This document shows positions 1 to 11,915 of a DNA stretch of 64,000 bases, one piece after another. Numbering within the stretch: the stretch's first letter is position 1; each line of letters opens with the position of its first letter. The notes below the pieces were generated by a model. It was not told where the DNA came from, did not search any database, and saw only the letters and a list, made by a program, of their open reading frames with translations. A program made the translations under genes and the position numbers. The DNA is from Endothia cerciana (Eukaryota; Ascomycota; Sordariomycetes; Diaporthales; Cryphonectriaceae), in assembly GCA_026119935.1 (NCBI GenBank), contig JALRMH010000042.1:124001-188000 (forward strand), written 5' to 3'.

Positions 1-1267
1 ACGGGATCATATTAAGTCAAGTGAAAAAGCATTAGCCTGAACCATTCCACCGCATGGGCTAACCCTTAGCGTAAAGACCATACGTTGGCACAAGTTCTTC
101 TAGCCTCGATGTTTCTCAAGCTGTCTGCCCAGAGAGTGACTCTGAGAATCGTTTGGCAGGAGGGATCGGCAGGATAGACTCTAGGCCTAAAAGTTATGTG
201 CAGAAGCAGGTCCAGGATCAACCACAGTCTTCGCAGCCATCCCCTTTAGACATTTTGCAGCTCGTCGACAAGTCTGTGTGCATCTTCTCTCGAGAGACGG
301 ACGCCCGTGAGTCGTACCTCCCTACTGTGGCTCTCACGGCGATGTTGTTCTCCTCGAGTACGAGACTTGGACATCTGGGCTTTGGAAGTGAGAAACTCGA
401 CCTCTGATCCGCTGCTGTTCATGCCGTGGCCGTCCACGGCGGAGTGTACTGTTTCATGTCATTCAGAGGTGACAATTATTAAACGGGGCCAAAGAGGGGC
501 CGGTCGTGCTCTCTTCCCGCCGCAACAGTAGTAGTGACTGCGACCCGGGGCCACGGGGAGGTGACGTTACAGTGCGAAGTATAATAGTTATCCCCGTTCA
601 CCGGCGCCGATTGCGAGCCCGACAGGAGGCCGGAATTCCTCCGTGGCGAATTCAGGAAAGCCCGTCGGTGAGATATACCAACCGGCAACCGCAGCGGCCG
701 GATAGAGCTCCAGAATGGATTGGTGATACCGTCACAGTGGCGCCTCCTGGTATGTCCCGGATCCACTATGCACCCACTGGCCATGCACTTGAGGGGTTCC
801 CGAGGTCCAACGGGAAGATCCGATACAGTTAAACGCCGTTGCATGGCGTGCATGGCTTAGTAAATAGTGCGGAAGGGGGAAAAAATCTCTAGGGCGGCCC
901 TCTGCTGAGATTACTAAACAATCTTAGACATCACTTTGCACACAACCGTCGCCATGATGCCTGCGTTTCCGGAAGGCAGTTCCCGACAGAGGTCCACCAT
1001 GACGTCTCTACCAGGTTTCGCTCATCAAATTTGAAATCCCCATAGCAGAATGAGTTTCAAAGCTTGTAGCCGCTGGGTGAAGAGTTTTCCCTCTCGAACG
1101 TCATTTGAGACCGTGACATGTCCCGCCGGGGGTTTTGAGAATATAGATATATAGCAGCCGTACGTAGGAGATGGCAAGAGGGAATTCCTATGCTGTAGCA
1201 CACACCCGCCTGCCCGAGTAGGTCCCTCGTACACATCTCCGTCATCAACAGTAAACAGTCACAAAAA
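1..1267. other. Intergenic/leader, no gene recognised
   Basis: No reading frame here has a recognisable protein or a plausible spliced structure. The part just before 1268 is the presumed promoter and leader of the alcohol dehydrogenase, ending in an A-rich stretch (acaaaaaatg) typical of fungal start sites. Confidence 0.5.
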
Positions 1268-2453
1268 ATGCCTACCTTCACAGTGTTCAAGGGAGCCAAG
1301 GACGGCCAAGTCGTCAAGTCCTCCACCACCAAGCCGGACGAACTCACCGGCGACAAGGTTCTGCTCAAGGTCACCGCGTCGGGATTGTGCTACACCGACA
1401 TCCACTTCAAGCACGCTGACATGGGCCTCGGCCACGAGGGAGTCGGTGTCATCGAGGCTGTTGGTCCCGAGGTCAAGCAGTTGAAGAATGGTGACCGCGT
1501 TGGCTGGTAAGCACATGACCCCGGCACCCGGACGGCAGAGGGCCAACACCCAGCCTGAACTGCTCTCACAGGACGAATCACTAACATGCGGCTCTCAAGG
1601 GGTTACCAACACGACAACTGCGGGCTCTGCAAGCAGTGCCTTACCGGCCAGGAGGTCTACTGCGCAGAGCGGGCCATGTACGGCTACGCGGACCTGGACC
1701 AGGGTTCGTTCGCCTCTCACGCCGTCTGGCGCGAGGCCTTCCTCTTCAAGCTCCCCGACGAGCTCAGCGACGAGGACGCCGCGCCATTGTACGTCCTACC
1801 CCCCCACCTTCTCCCGCGATCGCATCTGTGTTTCCTCCCCGGCAGGTGACGCTGACAAGGACCTTCTCAGGATGTGCGGCGGCGCCACCGTCTGGTCGGC
1901 CCTGACCAGCTACGACACCCGGCCCACCGAGACGGTCGGCATCCTCGGCGTCGGCGGCCTGGGCCACCTGGCGATCCAGTTCTGCGCCAAGTTCGGCTGC
2001 CGCGTCGTGGTGCTCTCGGGCAGCGACCGCAAGAGGGACGAGGCCCTCCGCCTGGGCGCGCACGAGTTCGTCGCGATGAAGGGCGCCAAGACCCTCGAGG
2101 TCTCCCAGAAGCTCGACCGCCTCCTCGTCACCACCTCGGCCCAGCCGGACTGGGCTCTGCTCACCTCCATCATGGCGCCCGGCTCCACCATCCACCCGCT
2201 CTCCGTCAGCGACGGCAACTTCAGCATCCCCTACTACCCCCTCATCGCGCAGGGCATCACGGTCCAGGGCTCCGTGGTCGCGCCCAGGCAGGTGCACCGG
2301 GACATGCTGACCTTCGCCGCGCGGAACGGGGTCAGGCCCGTCATCCAGGAGTACCCCATGACCGAGGAGGGCATCCGGGGGGCCATCGACAAGCTGGAGA
2401 AGGGCGAGGTGCACTTCCGGGCCGTGCTGAAGCCGCAAGCCGGGAACTTGTGA
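1268..2453 (+). CDS. Zinc-dependent alcohol dehydrogenase (MDR superfamily), 3 exons
   Basis: Predicted exons are 1268-1506, 1600-1788 and 1871-2453, giving 336 aa. Both introns have GT-AG ends and join in phase (W at junction 1, L at junction 2). The protein has the GroES-like N-terminal domain with the catalytic-zinc Cys/His signature (GLCYTDIH, then GHEGVGVIE). It also has the structural-zinc loop C-x2-C-x2-C-x7-C (CGLCKQCLTGQEVYC) and a Rossmann NAD(P)-binding motif, GVGGLGHLAIQF. By family it should oxidise alcohols or reduce aldehydes/ketones in the cytosol, as fungal Adh1-type tetramers do; substrate and cofactor cannot be fixed from sequence. Length is normal for the family. A run of 11 G (2505-2515) and a gene-poor region follow the stop. 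Confidence 0.9.
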
Positions 2454-5305
2454 TTGTGAAGATGCCTGTTTGGGGTTCAAAGAGCGTGTGGCGTTTGTAG
2501 AGACGGGGGGGGGGGGGGAACACACTAGTGGGAATGGGGGATAGACCGGATGTTAGAAAATAAGTCTCCCAGAGCATCATGCCAGAGGGATAGGGCTGGC
2601 GCAGAAGGGTCTCGGCAACAGCGTTGTGGATATAGAGGCATTCTCAATGCATATAGAATTTGTTCGCTCTTGCAGACTTGCTAGCGGTCCTGTTATGACT
2701 GTCGCGCTCCTGATCGTATTATCATCAGCCTTGATCTCGGATGGCAGTGCCTGGCATCCAACATGTGTGTTAGTCCCTTCCGGGGGGGGCGGAAGACGGT
2801 CAGGCTATCATGACAGCAGGTCGACAGCTCTTGCATTTCGGTGCGTGGGGGGGTTCAGGTGTTTCATCGAGGCAGTGAAGATGTCAGCTGTCACACCCAT
2901 GGCGGTTGCGTGCTCGCAGCCTACCTGCGGAGAATGATATATCGATAGGGGCCCATACACGAAGCTTTTAAGCTTCTACTACAGTATAGAGTACGCCCGA
3001 CGCAGATGCGGAATATTCCGGACCATCCGCGATGCACCTCGTTCAAACATGCTTCTGTGCCTGATAACCACAATACACATGGGTAGACTGATCTGTAGCG
3101 TGTAGGGATGGTACCTCCTTGCACCTCGTGTGCTAGACTGGTCAGTTGTGCAACGCTTGCCAGCCCCTAACGGCGCCTAGAAGGTTTGCTCAGCCACGAC
3201 TGATGTCAGCGCCCCAGCCTCAAGATCCCGCGCAGAGTTGTCAAATTTTTCCTATTGGGGCCGAGTATCGTCCCGACAACTGTAGGCCGTGGGCCGGGAG
3301 CTTCGGCCGTGCGCGCTCACCCATCTGCTATCAGCGGCCGAGACCCACGAGAGGAGGCGCGAGGTGCGAGAACGAGTCACGACCCTGGGTCTGCCTCGGC
3401 TGCCTTCCTCCCATCTCATGCTCCCGCATCGTGGTGCAGATCATGGAAGACCCAAAAAAAAATGCCTTGAAGGGGGAAAAAACTGCCTTGCCTCCCCACG
3501 GTTCGGGGCGGTCTAGAAGAACCTTCTCCACCAGGGGCACATAAAAATAGCCACAAGGGGAGGGCCGTGGTATGATCATGCTGTACATGGTAGCATGTTT
3601 CAATGCGCCCACAACCCGTCGCGGAATTCACCTGATGCTGCGGCTCTGCCTTGGGCCCCTCCGTCCTCCAGACCGGACGGGGACCCCCCTGGGCGGGCAG
3701 GGGGCTTTTGCGGGAGAAGCGAGGCGGGCGGCTCTTGAAGCAATCTCGGAGGGGATCCACTCCCAGGGCTCTGCCGGAGGCTTGTCCAGCTGAACATGGG
3801 TTGTGGAATGCTCCGTACGAGCTTATAGTTGATGGGATAGATGGCTGTGGAAATTAGCACGTGGAGTAGGTATCTGGGCGGTAGGCGGGGGTCTCTAAAG
3901 ACATGAACTTCTGAGAGTCTGGGGTTGCCCGAGGGAGGGGAGAGGAAGGACCTGGACAGGCACTTGAACCGCGGCAATTTGCGACGCCATGCTCTCGCGG
4001 AGATTGAGGACGGACGAGGAAGGGAATATTGACCGGTCTTGGTGTGCGGAAAACGTTCTGTCTGCCCCGAACCAGCAAGAGTTCCTTCTCAAGGGCGAGG
4101 AGACCTCGGGTGATAACGACCTCGCCCCAGACCTTGAAGAGACCATACCGTAGTAACCCCCGTACCAGCTGCTCTCTAAGGTAGGCAGTGCCGCCCTCGG
4201 GGCCGCTGGCTCATGACGCGGGTGAGACAGATGACCTCAGGCCACGATGGCGCCGGTCCTCAGTTCTGCGAGCCGCCCTTTCCTCCTCAGGATTGGCCGC
4301 CAGGAACGCCTTGCGTGCCCGACGAGCAGAGAGAGAGCTTGGGCTCAGGGGCAGGCCCGTCCTGTAACATGGTACTGTGGGATCACGGACGAGAGAAAAG
4401 GGGTTGAAACGGGCCTGTTGCTTCTGCTGTCCCGCCGGGTGGCACCGCGGGTTCGGCCCTGTGGGGATGATTTTGTTTACAAGAGCCGCTGGGGAAAATG
4501 TTTCGAGAAAAGTCCCGAGGGAGGCGAGGGAAGCTGGCGCATTGATACCCGCTCACTTCGAGGTGTCACGCCCGACGGGGGGGCCCACCTCCAACCTCGG
4601 GAGACTGGCACTGCCGGGAAGGGGTCCTGGGAGGCGAAGGCAGACTCGGTGGGACGCTGGCAAGATTAGGGCATCCCCCAGGGGGCTACTATGGTATCGT
4701 GTAGTGCCATAGTGCATTGCATAGCCTAAGAGGGGGGGCTTGGGATCGACAGAGTCTGGGCTGTGGGCTCGCCCTGTCCATGTACATAGATAGCATCACT
4801 GACACGTCGGGCCCGCTTCTGATCCCCCCGAGCTCGGTCGGCCGTCGAGCAGCTACTATGCAGTGTGAGAGACCGTTTGACTGGGCCCGGGACCTAGTCT
4901 TGTCTGTGCGCCTGAGCAGGTTCTCGAGGCAAGGCTGGAGGGGACGGGGCACGTGAGGCGAGGATGGGATGACTTCTTCCTCCTGTTCAGTCTGATAGTG
5001 GGTGGTCCTCGCACTCGGTAGCGGGGAAGAAAGCGCTGCGCAAAAAAAGGTTATAGGTGATAACTCAAAAAACGCACCGGGCGACAAGGGGACGAGGCTT
5101 TATCAGGTGGCAGAAAGCTTGGCCTCGGGCGTGGAAATTGACGAGTGGAGAGGCCCTGCATTGTGCGTGTGGTGATGGATACCATTGGTACTGTATGTAC
5201 TTTGTTGCAAGACTTGCTGGATCTGTACACTTTCAGGCCCGTACCTCGGGATAAGACGTGCATACCATATCATATACCATGTACCATACATTCTATACTA
5301 CATAA

Positions 5306-5342
<37 letters not shown>
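5306..5342. repeat. (TAG)n trinucleotide microsatellite
   Basis: About twelve uninterrupted copies of a TAG/GTA unit in non-coding sequence. Confidence 0.9.
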
Positions 5343-6222
5343 TGTCGCAGTCGCTACGTTGGTACACGAGCTGAACTCTGGGCCCATATTAATCACTGGT
5401 GGCCGTGGCCGCGCTCCCTGACTGTACTACCGCGGTGATGAATCCTCACACGACGATGGCATCAGTCTCACCCAGTCCTGCCACGACACCATGGGGAGGT
5501 CCTGAGCTGGGTCTCCCGTGGGATATGTCATCATCACCGGTCTGGGCGGTAAGCAAAGAGCTTCATCACACCGGACATGGAGGCATGGTGTCGTATGCCA
5601 TCCCCATCCTCGTGCGTCCGGCGTCGTCAACCTGCGCTACGTCTCTCATACCTGCTGGAGGACTGTGGTCCTATGGAAAGACACGAAAGGCAGATTTCTA
5701 TTGCCTGGGACCACCTGGGTGAACGTAATCACCATCGAGCTTGGCGCAGGACGGAAGCGAGCAGGCGTCGTCATCACCACCACCGCCGTTCCTGTGCATT
5801 CTCCCGGGCATCGAGCGCCTATGGTTAGCCAGTTAAGTGTCCGTCCCGTCCAGCTAGCCCGGAACGCAGTCAGGTCTGCCAGTGGAAGATGCCGTCAACG
5901 TTCCCTATTTTTTTTCTTTTTCTTCCTTCCTTTCCCCCCTTTCTTCCCCCTTCCCTTTCCTCATTCTTCTTCTCTCCGAGTGATGTTGAGCCTATGTGCA
6001 ACGGCTGTTCGTGTTGTCGCCTGTGTCGGTTTCTTTTCTGAGAGTTAAGGTTCTTTGTCGGATCACCTCTCGAAATTTCCCCATGGCGTAATATCCATGA
6101 CCTCTTTTGGGCTAGGGACTTCGCATATAGTACGTATTACATACATATCCGTAGTACGTACATAGTATGGCAGTAGTAGGCGGAATAGGCTGGAATGGAG
6201 GGGGGGGAGGAGGGGGGGTGGA

Positions 6223-6294
6223 GGGAGAGTGAGGGACAGAGGGAGAGTGAGGGACAGAGGGAGAGTGAGGGACAGAGGGAGAGTGAGGGACAGA
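6223..6294. repeat. Tandem repeat, 18-bp unit x4
   Basis: Four consecutive copies of gggagagtgagggacaga, followed by a degenerate partial copy. The unit is purine-only on the plus strand except for T and C at fixed positions. No coding function is apparent. Confidence 0.9.
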
Positions 6295-7181
6295 GGGAGT
6301 GAGGGAGAGGAGGGAACCCGCCTGGTGCACTCGAGGGAGGCCCTCAGCGGCACCCAGGCGGCCAGGCGAGGAGGTGCACTACCGTTCCCTGATTGGCCTG
6401 CCGTGCCCATATTGGAGAAAGGCTTACGCGTCCCTCGACACGGGTCCAGGGGGCCAGGGCTGGTTGATCCCTGTCGTGGGGACTCTTGCCTGCATTGATT
6501 CATGCGTGGTCCTTGGTAGTCCTGTGGTGGGCCTTCCCGTTCGGGCCAGGTCACCGTCCCGACGCTCTGCCACCATCGAACCCTGAGACCCCCGGGGGAC
6601 CACCCCCCCTCCCCTCTTCTCGTGCGTACCAGTGGGAACCTGTGGGACCCCGGAACTGGCACTTGACTGGGAACGGGGACTGGGAGCCAAGAGTGCCTGT
6701 GCTGCGGACCCAACCCAGCCAGCCATAGGGTGCCGTACCGTACCGCACCATGCCATAGTAGTGGCCCCCCCCCCCCTGTGCTGCGCCCGCTCCTCGAGGG
6801 TGAGCATGCCTGAGAAAACCCCCATCCTCCCCCCGACGGCTCACCTCGTGCCCTCTGGCCTCATCAACTCCCTCCTGTTCCTATCTTGTCTTGCTACCGT
6901 TTCATCCATCCCCAAACCCACACTTCTTCCTCCCATCACGATACATCACAACGACGCCACCCATCCCATCTCGTAATACCAAATCCTCTTCCTCCTTTCT
7001 CAATCCAGCAGTCGACAAACCCAACAGGTCTTCCCCTACTCGAACTTGGCCAGCCATCTTCTCGCCAGCCGTCCCACCCGACCAGCCCCGACTGCGCGGC
7101 CTCAAGCCTCCGATCATCCAACTTGAGAAATAGGTTGTGAAGGATAGGAAGAAAACACAGCACTACTGCTGCGCACAGCAG

Positions 7182-7208
7182 CAGAGAGAGAGAGAGAGAG
7201 AGAGAGAA
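7182..7208. repeat. (GA)n microsatellite in bZIP 5' leader
   Basis: About 13 GA units end roughly 25 bases before the start codon of the bZIP gene, so they probably lie in its 5' UTR or core promoter. Confidence 0.85.
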
Positions 7209-7232
7209 ATCTAAAAGAAACGGGAAAACATC

Positions 7233-9041
7233 ATGTCAAGGCAGCCCGTCTCGCAGAGCCCAGCTGCGGCGCAGTCTGGTATGGTAGACTCGCTTGACTC
7301 CATGCTCGACTTGTCCGGATACGAGGACGCTGGTTACACATCGCCGTCGATGTCTCCTGCGGGATCCAAGACCCCCTTCGCGAGACCAGTCAACACTACT
7401 GTGCAGACCACTCCCGCCTCGCTCCTCTCGACCGCCCAACCCCTGAGTGGCCCGAGTCACCAGTACGACCTCTACAAGCAGCAGACTGGTATCGTTCCCG
7501 GTGCCCTGGCGAACACCCTCCAGGTCAACCAGAACAACTCTCAGATCACCGGCTACCAGCAGTTCGACATCGATGCCTACTTCGCCAACCTGAACGGCGG
7601 CGACTACGACTTCAACACCTCCCCGGCCCAGACCATCGGTGCCTCGGATATCGACATCGACTTTGACTCTCCGTCAGGCCCCTACTTCAACGAGTCCACC
7701 ATCAACCCGAATGCCATCGGAGGCCAGGAGGGCCTGCCGTCGCCACCCGTCGTGTCTACCCAGAGCAGTGTGGGGCGCATGTGGCCGGGAATGCACCAGC
7801 AGGCTGCCATGGCCAAGGCCCAGGCCCAGCAGAGGCAGCAGCAGCAGATCATTGCCCAGCAGCAGCAGCAGAGGACCAGCCAGCAGGCCGCCAAGCAGCA
7901 GCGTCCCAACAAGCCTGCGCAGCCCACTGACCCGATTGTCGAGCAGAAGATCACCCAGCTCCTGAATTCCATGCGTGCCAGGAGTGGCGGTCCTGAATTG
8001 GACAATGCGCCCCTCATGAACGTGCCTCGCCTCAAGAAGGATGAGGACGACATGGACGAGGACGAGAGGCTGCTGGCGAGTGAGGAGGGCAAGAAGCTCA
8101 GCAGCAAGGAGCGCCGTCAACTGCGGAACAAGGTCTCCGCCCGTGCCTTCCGGTCCCGGAGAAAGGGTAAGTCGAGAGACATGGCGAGGTCCGCATACAG
8201 TTAACACCGCTGACAATGAATAGAATACATCACCCAGCTCGAGTCCGAGATTGCCAACAAGGTCACCGAGAATGGTGACCTGCGCGCCCAGAACCGGGCC
8301 CTCATCGAGGAGAACAAGCGCCTGTCCGACCTGACCCGCATGCTCCTCTCGTCGCCATCCTTCTCGGGCTTCCTTGAGAACCTGAGCACCAACCCTTCGC
8401 AGCTTCCCCAGGCCGCGCCTCAGGTCGAGCAGCAACAAGCCCCTCGGCAGGCACCGAAGGATGTCAACCCATATGCCCAGCAGCACATGCAGCGTCAAAA
8501 CATTGGCGTGGCCATGATGCCTGAGCAGAACATGGACTTCTCTGCTTTTGGCGACTTCCAGCCTCAGGTCTACGCCGTGCTGGACACACCTGAGGTCACC
8601 ATTGACACCGAAGTCCTGTCTGGCAAGACCTCCAACTTTGTTGGCAAGTCCTTGAACTCTGAGGACGAGAAGGTTGAGATGCCCATCATCGAGCAGCCCC
8701 CAGTTGTCGAGGAGAAGGCCACCGCTCCCAGGGCCATCGAGACCCCGTCTGTTGTGGATGACGATTTCGAGAACGACCCCGAGTTCGCTCTGTACCACGA
8801 ATCTTCCTCTGCCACCAGCGCTGCAGTGTCAACACCCACCGAGATCGACACCGGGGACCTGTCAGAAGTTGACATCTTTGGTGGCATCGAATCCGAGAAG
8901 CTCCTGGCGCGCTACGAGCTTCTTGACGCCTCGGAAGAGGAGCAAAATGCCGCGCTGGCCATGGCTTCCGTGCAAAGGAGACTAGCCAGCCTTGAGGGGG
9001 TGTGTGCGAGGTTGGAGATGCTCACTGCCGCCGATATATGA
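7233..9041 (+). CDS. bZIP transcription factor (fungal MeaB-like type), 2 exons
   Basis: Exons 7233-8166 and 8224-9041 (intron GTAAGT...TAG, 57 nt) give 583 aa. The basic region sits around residues 290-312 (RNKVSARAFRSRRKEY), followed by a leucine zipper built on the ITQLESEI heptads; the intron falls exactly between basic region and zipper. The N-terminal half is Q/S/P-rich (poly-Q around 195-225) and acidic patches lie near the C-terminus, as in activation domains. The KVSARAFRSRRK basic region is a fungal subclass that I associate with MeaB-type regulators of nitrogen metabolism, but that name is from memory and should be checked. It is predicted to be a nuclear DNA-binding dimer. If the intron were retained the protein would stop about 13 residues after the basic region, without a zipper. 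Confidence 0.88.
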
Positions 9042-10166
9042 TCATCGGATCATCTACACCACTTGACAAGCTGTCAATTTCCCATTTATTACCCCCTCAA
9101 ACTCAGTCATAGCCACATCTTCCCTTGTCATCAAAATTTCTCTGTAAATGGATAAGAATTATCGGTTTAACTTGCTCTTATGGCGTTGACATGGGTATCG
9201 AAACGCCGGGGAAAGACCCCGAGCAATGTTCTGGTAGTGAGTGGTTGGCAGTCCCGAGAACGCGGGCCGGGTTGTGGATAAGAAGGCTCTTTAGGTTGAT
9301 GAGACCAAGTTTAAGGATGGGCTCATGGAGGGTTAAGGTTGGCGCCAACAACTCCGTTACGCTACTGTTTATAGCAGAGGGCGCCATTCACCATGGAATA
9401 TATATATATATATATATATATAACTCCCGAAAATATTCATCCAGATCAAGTGCCTATCGAGTTGTGTCTAAGTAAGTCTTGTTTCTACCACGGCAGCGGG
9501 AATATGAGATGTGTCGCCCGAAACCGATTCGACTGCTCAAGGTGGGAGTATAAAGGGGCCGCTGAGGCTTGAGGAGAGTTGTCCTAGGCTCCTATGGGTG
9601 ACTGCTCTGTAGACGCTCTGGATAAAGTTTTTATCCTACTGGGGCTATCGCAACGTCGACAGGAGAACTCCATCTATTCCGTGGGAGGCTACTCTGCGAA
9701 AGGTGACGCTAGAATTTACCGGTCCGAACCGGTCCGAACCGCTGTCGGTAGGAGAGTGCTCAAGTAGATTGTTGGGATATACCTGAGAAGCCAGAGGATA
9801 GCCTCCATTTTATTTTACCGGCGGCAGCAGTTACACCGAAGCGGGGTGTGGAGGCTTGCTTCTCGATCATGGAACCCCAGGTCTTCTCCACATCTTGACA
9901 AGCGCCCCTACCAGGCTGCAGCAGACGAGGCGGTCAGGTCACAATATGTAACATGTGCGTAGCATATATGGAGAGCTGGGTCGCTCTACCGACAGAGCCG
10001 GCGAGACTGCGGACCAGCAGGTGGGAGACAGGTCTCGCCGCTAGATGAAGACCCCTCCCAAGAGATCATCCGGATGCATGAGAATCCATACTGCCACAGC
10101 GTCGCATCGACCTGATCTCCGGACTCAGCCATACACCCAGTCAAGCACGGAAGAGGAGGCCGTTCT
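9042..10166. other. Intergenic, no gene recognised
   Basis: Contains the 3' region of the bZIP gene, an (AT)n run at about 9398-9422 and two tandem copies of ggtccgaacc at 9719-9742. I see no coding frame or RNA gene. Confidence 0.5.
9398..9422. repeat. (AT)n microsatellite
   Basis: Uninterrupted alternating A/T, about 12 units, in the intergenic region between the bZIP and glycosidase genes. Confidence 0.9.
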
Positions 10167-11915
10167 ATGCGGGACGCCATGACGAGTTCCATGTTGGTCC
10201 TCGCTGGGCTGGCCGGCGGTGCTCTGGCGCATACCAGCTCCGTCGACATCCCGGCCGACCTGACCACCCGCGATCTAGTCCGGGACGCCTACGGCTATTC
10301 TGTCGAGCCAGTCTGGCTGAGCTCGTTTACCAACACCAGCCTGATGACCACGCTCCTCCGGCAGATGGCCGACGTGACGGGTAAAGCACCGCCTATCCGC
10401 GTGGGCGGCACCACGAGCGACGAGACGACCCTCTACACCAGCCTCGCGGGCAACCTCACCTCCAACGGGACCTCGCAATTCAACGTCACCGCCGGGTGGT
10501 TCTCATCCTGGGCGGACTACTTCCCGTCCGGCACGGACGTCATCTACACGCTCAACCTCGCCGCCAACGAGAGCGGCTGGGCCAACGCCAAGGCGGAGGC
10601 CGGCGCGGCCCGGGCCGCGCTGGGCGACAAGCTGGCCATGTTCGAGCTGGGGAACGAGGTCGACCACTACATCAGCGAGGACTGGCGTGCGCCCGGGTGG
10701 GGCGTTGCGGAGTACATAGCGCAGTTTGACAACCTGACGGCGAGCATACAGGGCGCGGAGTGGTACGCGCAGGCGGGGGACGGGGCGCCCAAGTTCCAGG
10801 CGGCGGTCTTCGCGGACCCGCCGTGGGTGCCGGACCAGCAGGATGAGATCGATGACCTCGACATCATCAACCTCACCAGGGGCGGCCTCGCCGACCCGCA
10901 GCACAGGGTCGTCGAGACCTACTCGGTGCACCTGTACCCGCAGTCGACGTGCGACGCGGAGCGGTGGCTGCGGATGCGCCTGGACCTGCTCTCGAACCAC
11001 ACCGTCCTCTGGCTCAACGTGTCGCAGTACGTGCCGCAGGTCGCGGCGGCGGACGCTCACAACACCTCTCTCGTCCTCGGCGAGACCAACAGCATCTCGT
11101 GCTCGGGCCGCTCGGGCATCAGCGACACCTTCGGCGCGGCGCTCTGGGGCGCCGACTACGTGCTGCTGGCGGCGAGCGTCGGGATGCCCAAGGTGTACTT
11201 CCACCTGGGCGCGCAGAGCCAGTACAGCGCGTTCACGCCCGGGCCGTACGCGCTCGACAACGAGACGCTGGCGGGCGGGATCCGGGCCAACTTCTACAGC
11301 CACTACTTCATCGCCAAGGTGGTGGAGGGGCTCGGCGGCGAGGGGGAGGAGGCGTACCAGGTCGCGGCGCTGCCGGGGGCGAACGCGAGCGACCTGAGCG
11401 GGTATGCCGTCTACCGGGGTGCGGAGCTGGCCAAGGTGGTGGTCCTGGACATGGGCGTGTGGAACGGCACGGAGGGCCTAAGCAACCCGAGCACGCTGAG
11501 CAGCACGGACGGCACGGTGTTCAGCAACGGGACGAGGCCGAGCTACAACATGAGCGTGACGACGCCGTGGCCACCGGGGGGGAGCGTCCAGGTGATCCGG
11601 CTCCAGGGCCCGGGGACGAACGCGAAGAGCCTGGTGAACGTGTCGGGCGTGACCTTTGACACCACCACGGGCGAGAGGCTCGGGAACCTGACGGAGGAGT
11701 ACGTCCAGGTCGGCAGCGGGGGCGTGGTCCGCTTTGGGCTGCTGGAGGCGGAGGGCGTGCTGCTGCAGGTCGTCGCCAACGGGTCCGGCTCGTCTGGGGC
11801 CGGCTCACCCGTGACGACGTCCGGGGCAGCAGACCGCGCGGCTGGCTTGTGGGGTGCCTTGGCGCTTGTGGGATCGGCATCTCTTGCCCTCCTCCTCCTG
11901 GAGCATGTTGTGTAA
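10167..11915 (+). CDS. GH79-like secreted glycosidase (beta-glucuronidase type), probably GPI-anchored
   Basis: A single exon of 582 aa. The N-terminus is a secretion signal (hydrophobic MLVLAGLAGGALA, cleavage probably near residue 21); a start at the second Met (residue 5) is equally possible. The fold is a TIM-barrel glycosidase resembling GH79: FRFGG-like PPIRVGGTTSDET near 76, a putative acid/base Glu in FELGNEVDHY (about E164) and a putative nucleophile Glu in LVLGETNSIS (about E305). The many N-x-S/T sites fit an extracellular glycoprotein. The C-terminus has a Ser/Gly-rich spacer followed by a hydrophobic tail ending at the stop, the layout of a GPI-attachment signal. By family it would remove glucuronosyl residues from arabinogalactan-type glycans; the exact substrate is an inference. 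Confidence 0.82.
   Translation: MRDAMTSSMLVLAGLAGGALAHTSSVDIPADLTTRDLVRDAYGYSVEPVWLSSFTNTSLMTTLLRQMADVTGKAPPIRVGGTTSDETTLYTSLAGNLTSNGTSQFNVTAGWFSSWADYFPSGTDVIYTLNLAANESGWANAKAEAGAARAALGDKLAMFELGNEVDHYISEDWRAPGWGVAEYIAQFDNLTASIQGAEWYAQAGDGAPKFQAAVFADPPWVPDQQDEIDDLDIINLTRGGLADPQHRVVETYSVHLYPQSTCDAERWLRMRLDLLSNHTVLWLNVSQYVPQVAAADAHNTSLVLGETNSISCSGRSGISDTFGAALWGADYVLLAASVGMPKVYFHLGAQSQYSAFTPGPYALDNETLAGGIRANFYSHYFIAKVVEGLGGEGEEAYQVAALPGANASDLSGYAVYRGAELAKVVVLDMGVWNGTEGLSNPSTLSSTDGTVFSNGTRPSYNMSVTTPWPPGGSVQVIRLQGPGTNAKSLVNVSGVTFDTTTGERLGNLTEEYVQVGSGGVVRFGLLEAEGVLLQVVANGSGSSGAGSPVTTSGAADRAAGLWGALALVGSASLALLLLEHVV

Larger units (their letters stand above)
2454..7232. other. Gene-poor 4.8 kb stretch with simple repeats
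   Basis: No convincing coding region was found on either strand; the longer open frames are repeat translations or lack codon-biased content. It holds a (TAG)n microsatellite near 5306-5342, a pyrimidine tract near 5907-5975, four copies of an 18-bp unit at 6223-6294, several C or G homopolymers and a CT-rich stretch (6820-7130) that is probably the promoter and 5' leader of the bZIP gene. The sequence is not strongly AT-rich, so it does not look like a heavily RIP-mutated transposon. Confidence 0.5.

Noticed and set aside
1764..2525. Long minus-strand open frame opposite the alcohol dehydrogenase
   Set aside because: It is the GC-rich antisense shadow of exon 3; the plus strand shows clear ADH motifs and splicing.
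5145..5438. Open frame with a poly-Ser or poly-Val stretch
   Set aside because: The homopolymer is only the translation of the (TAG)n microsatellite in different frames.
6063..6713. 216-codon minus-strand frame with a PLSLTL repeat
   Set aside because: Made of the 18-bp tandem repeat and flanking low-complexity DNA; no intron signals or domain.
7674..8798. 374-codon minus-strand frame opposite the bZIP gene
   Set aside because: Antisense of Q/L-rich coding sequence, reading through the bZIP intron; no recognisable domain.
10503..11303. Minus-strand 266-codon frame opposite the GH79-like gene
   Set aside because: R/V/G-rich antisense shadow of a GC-rich exon.
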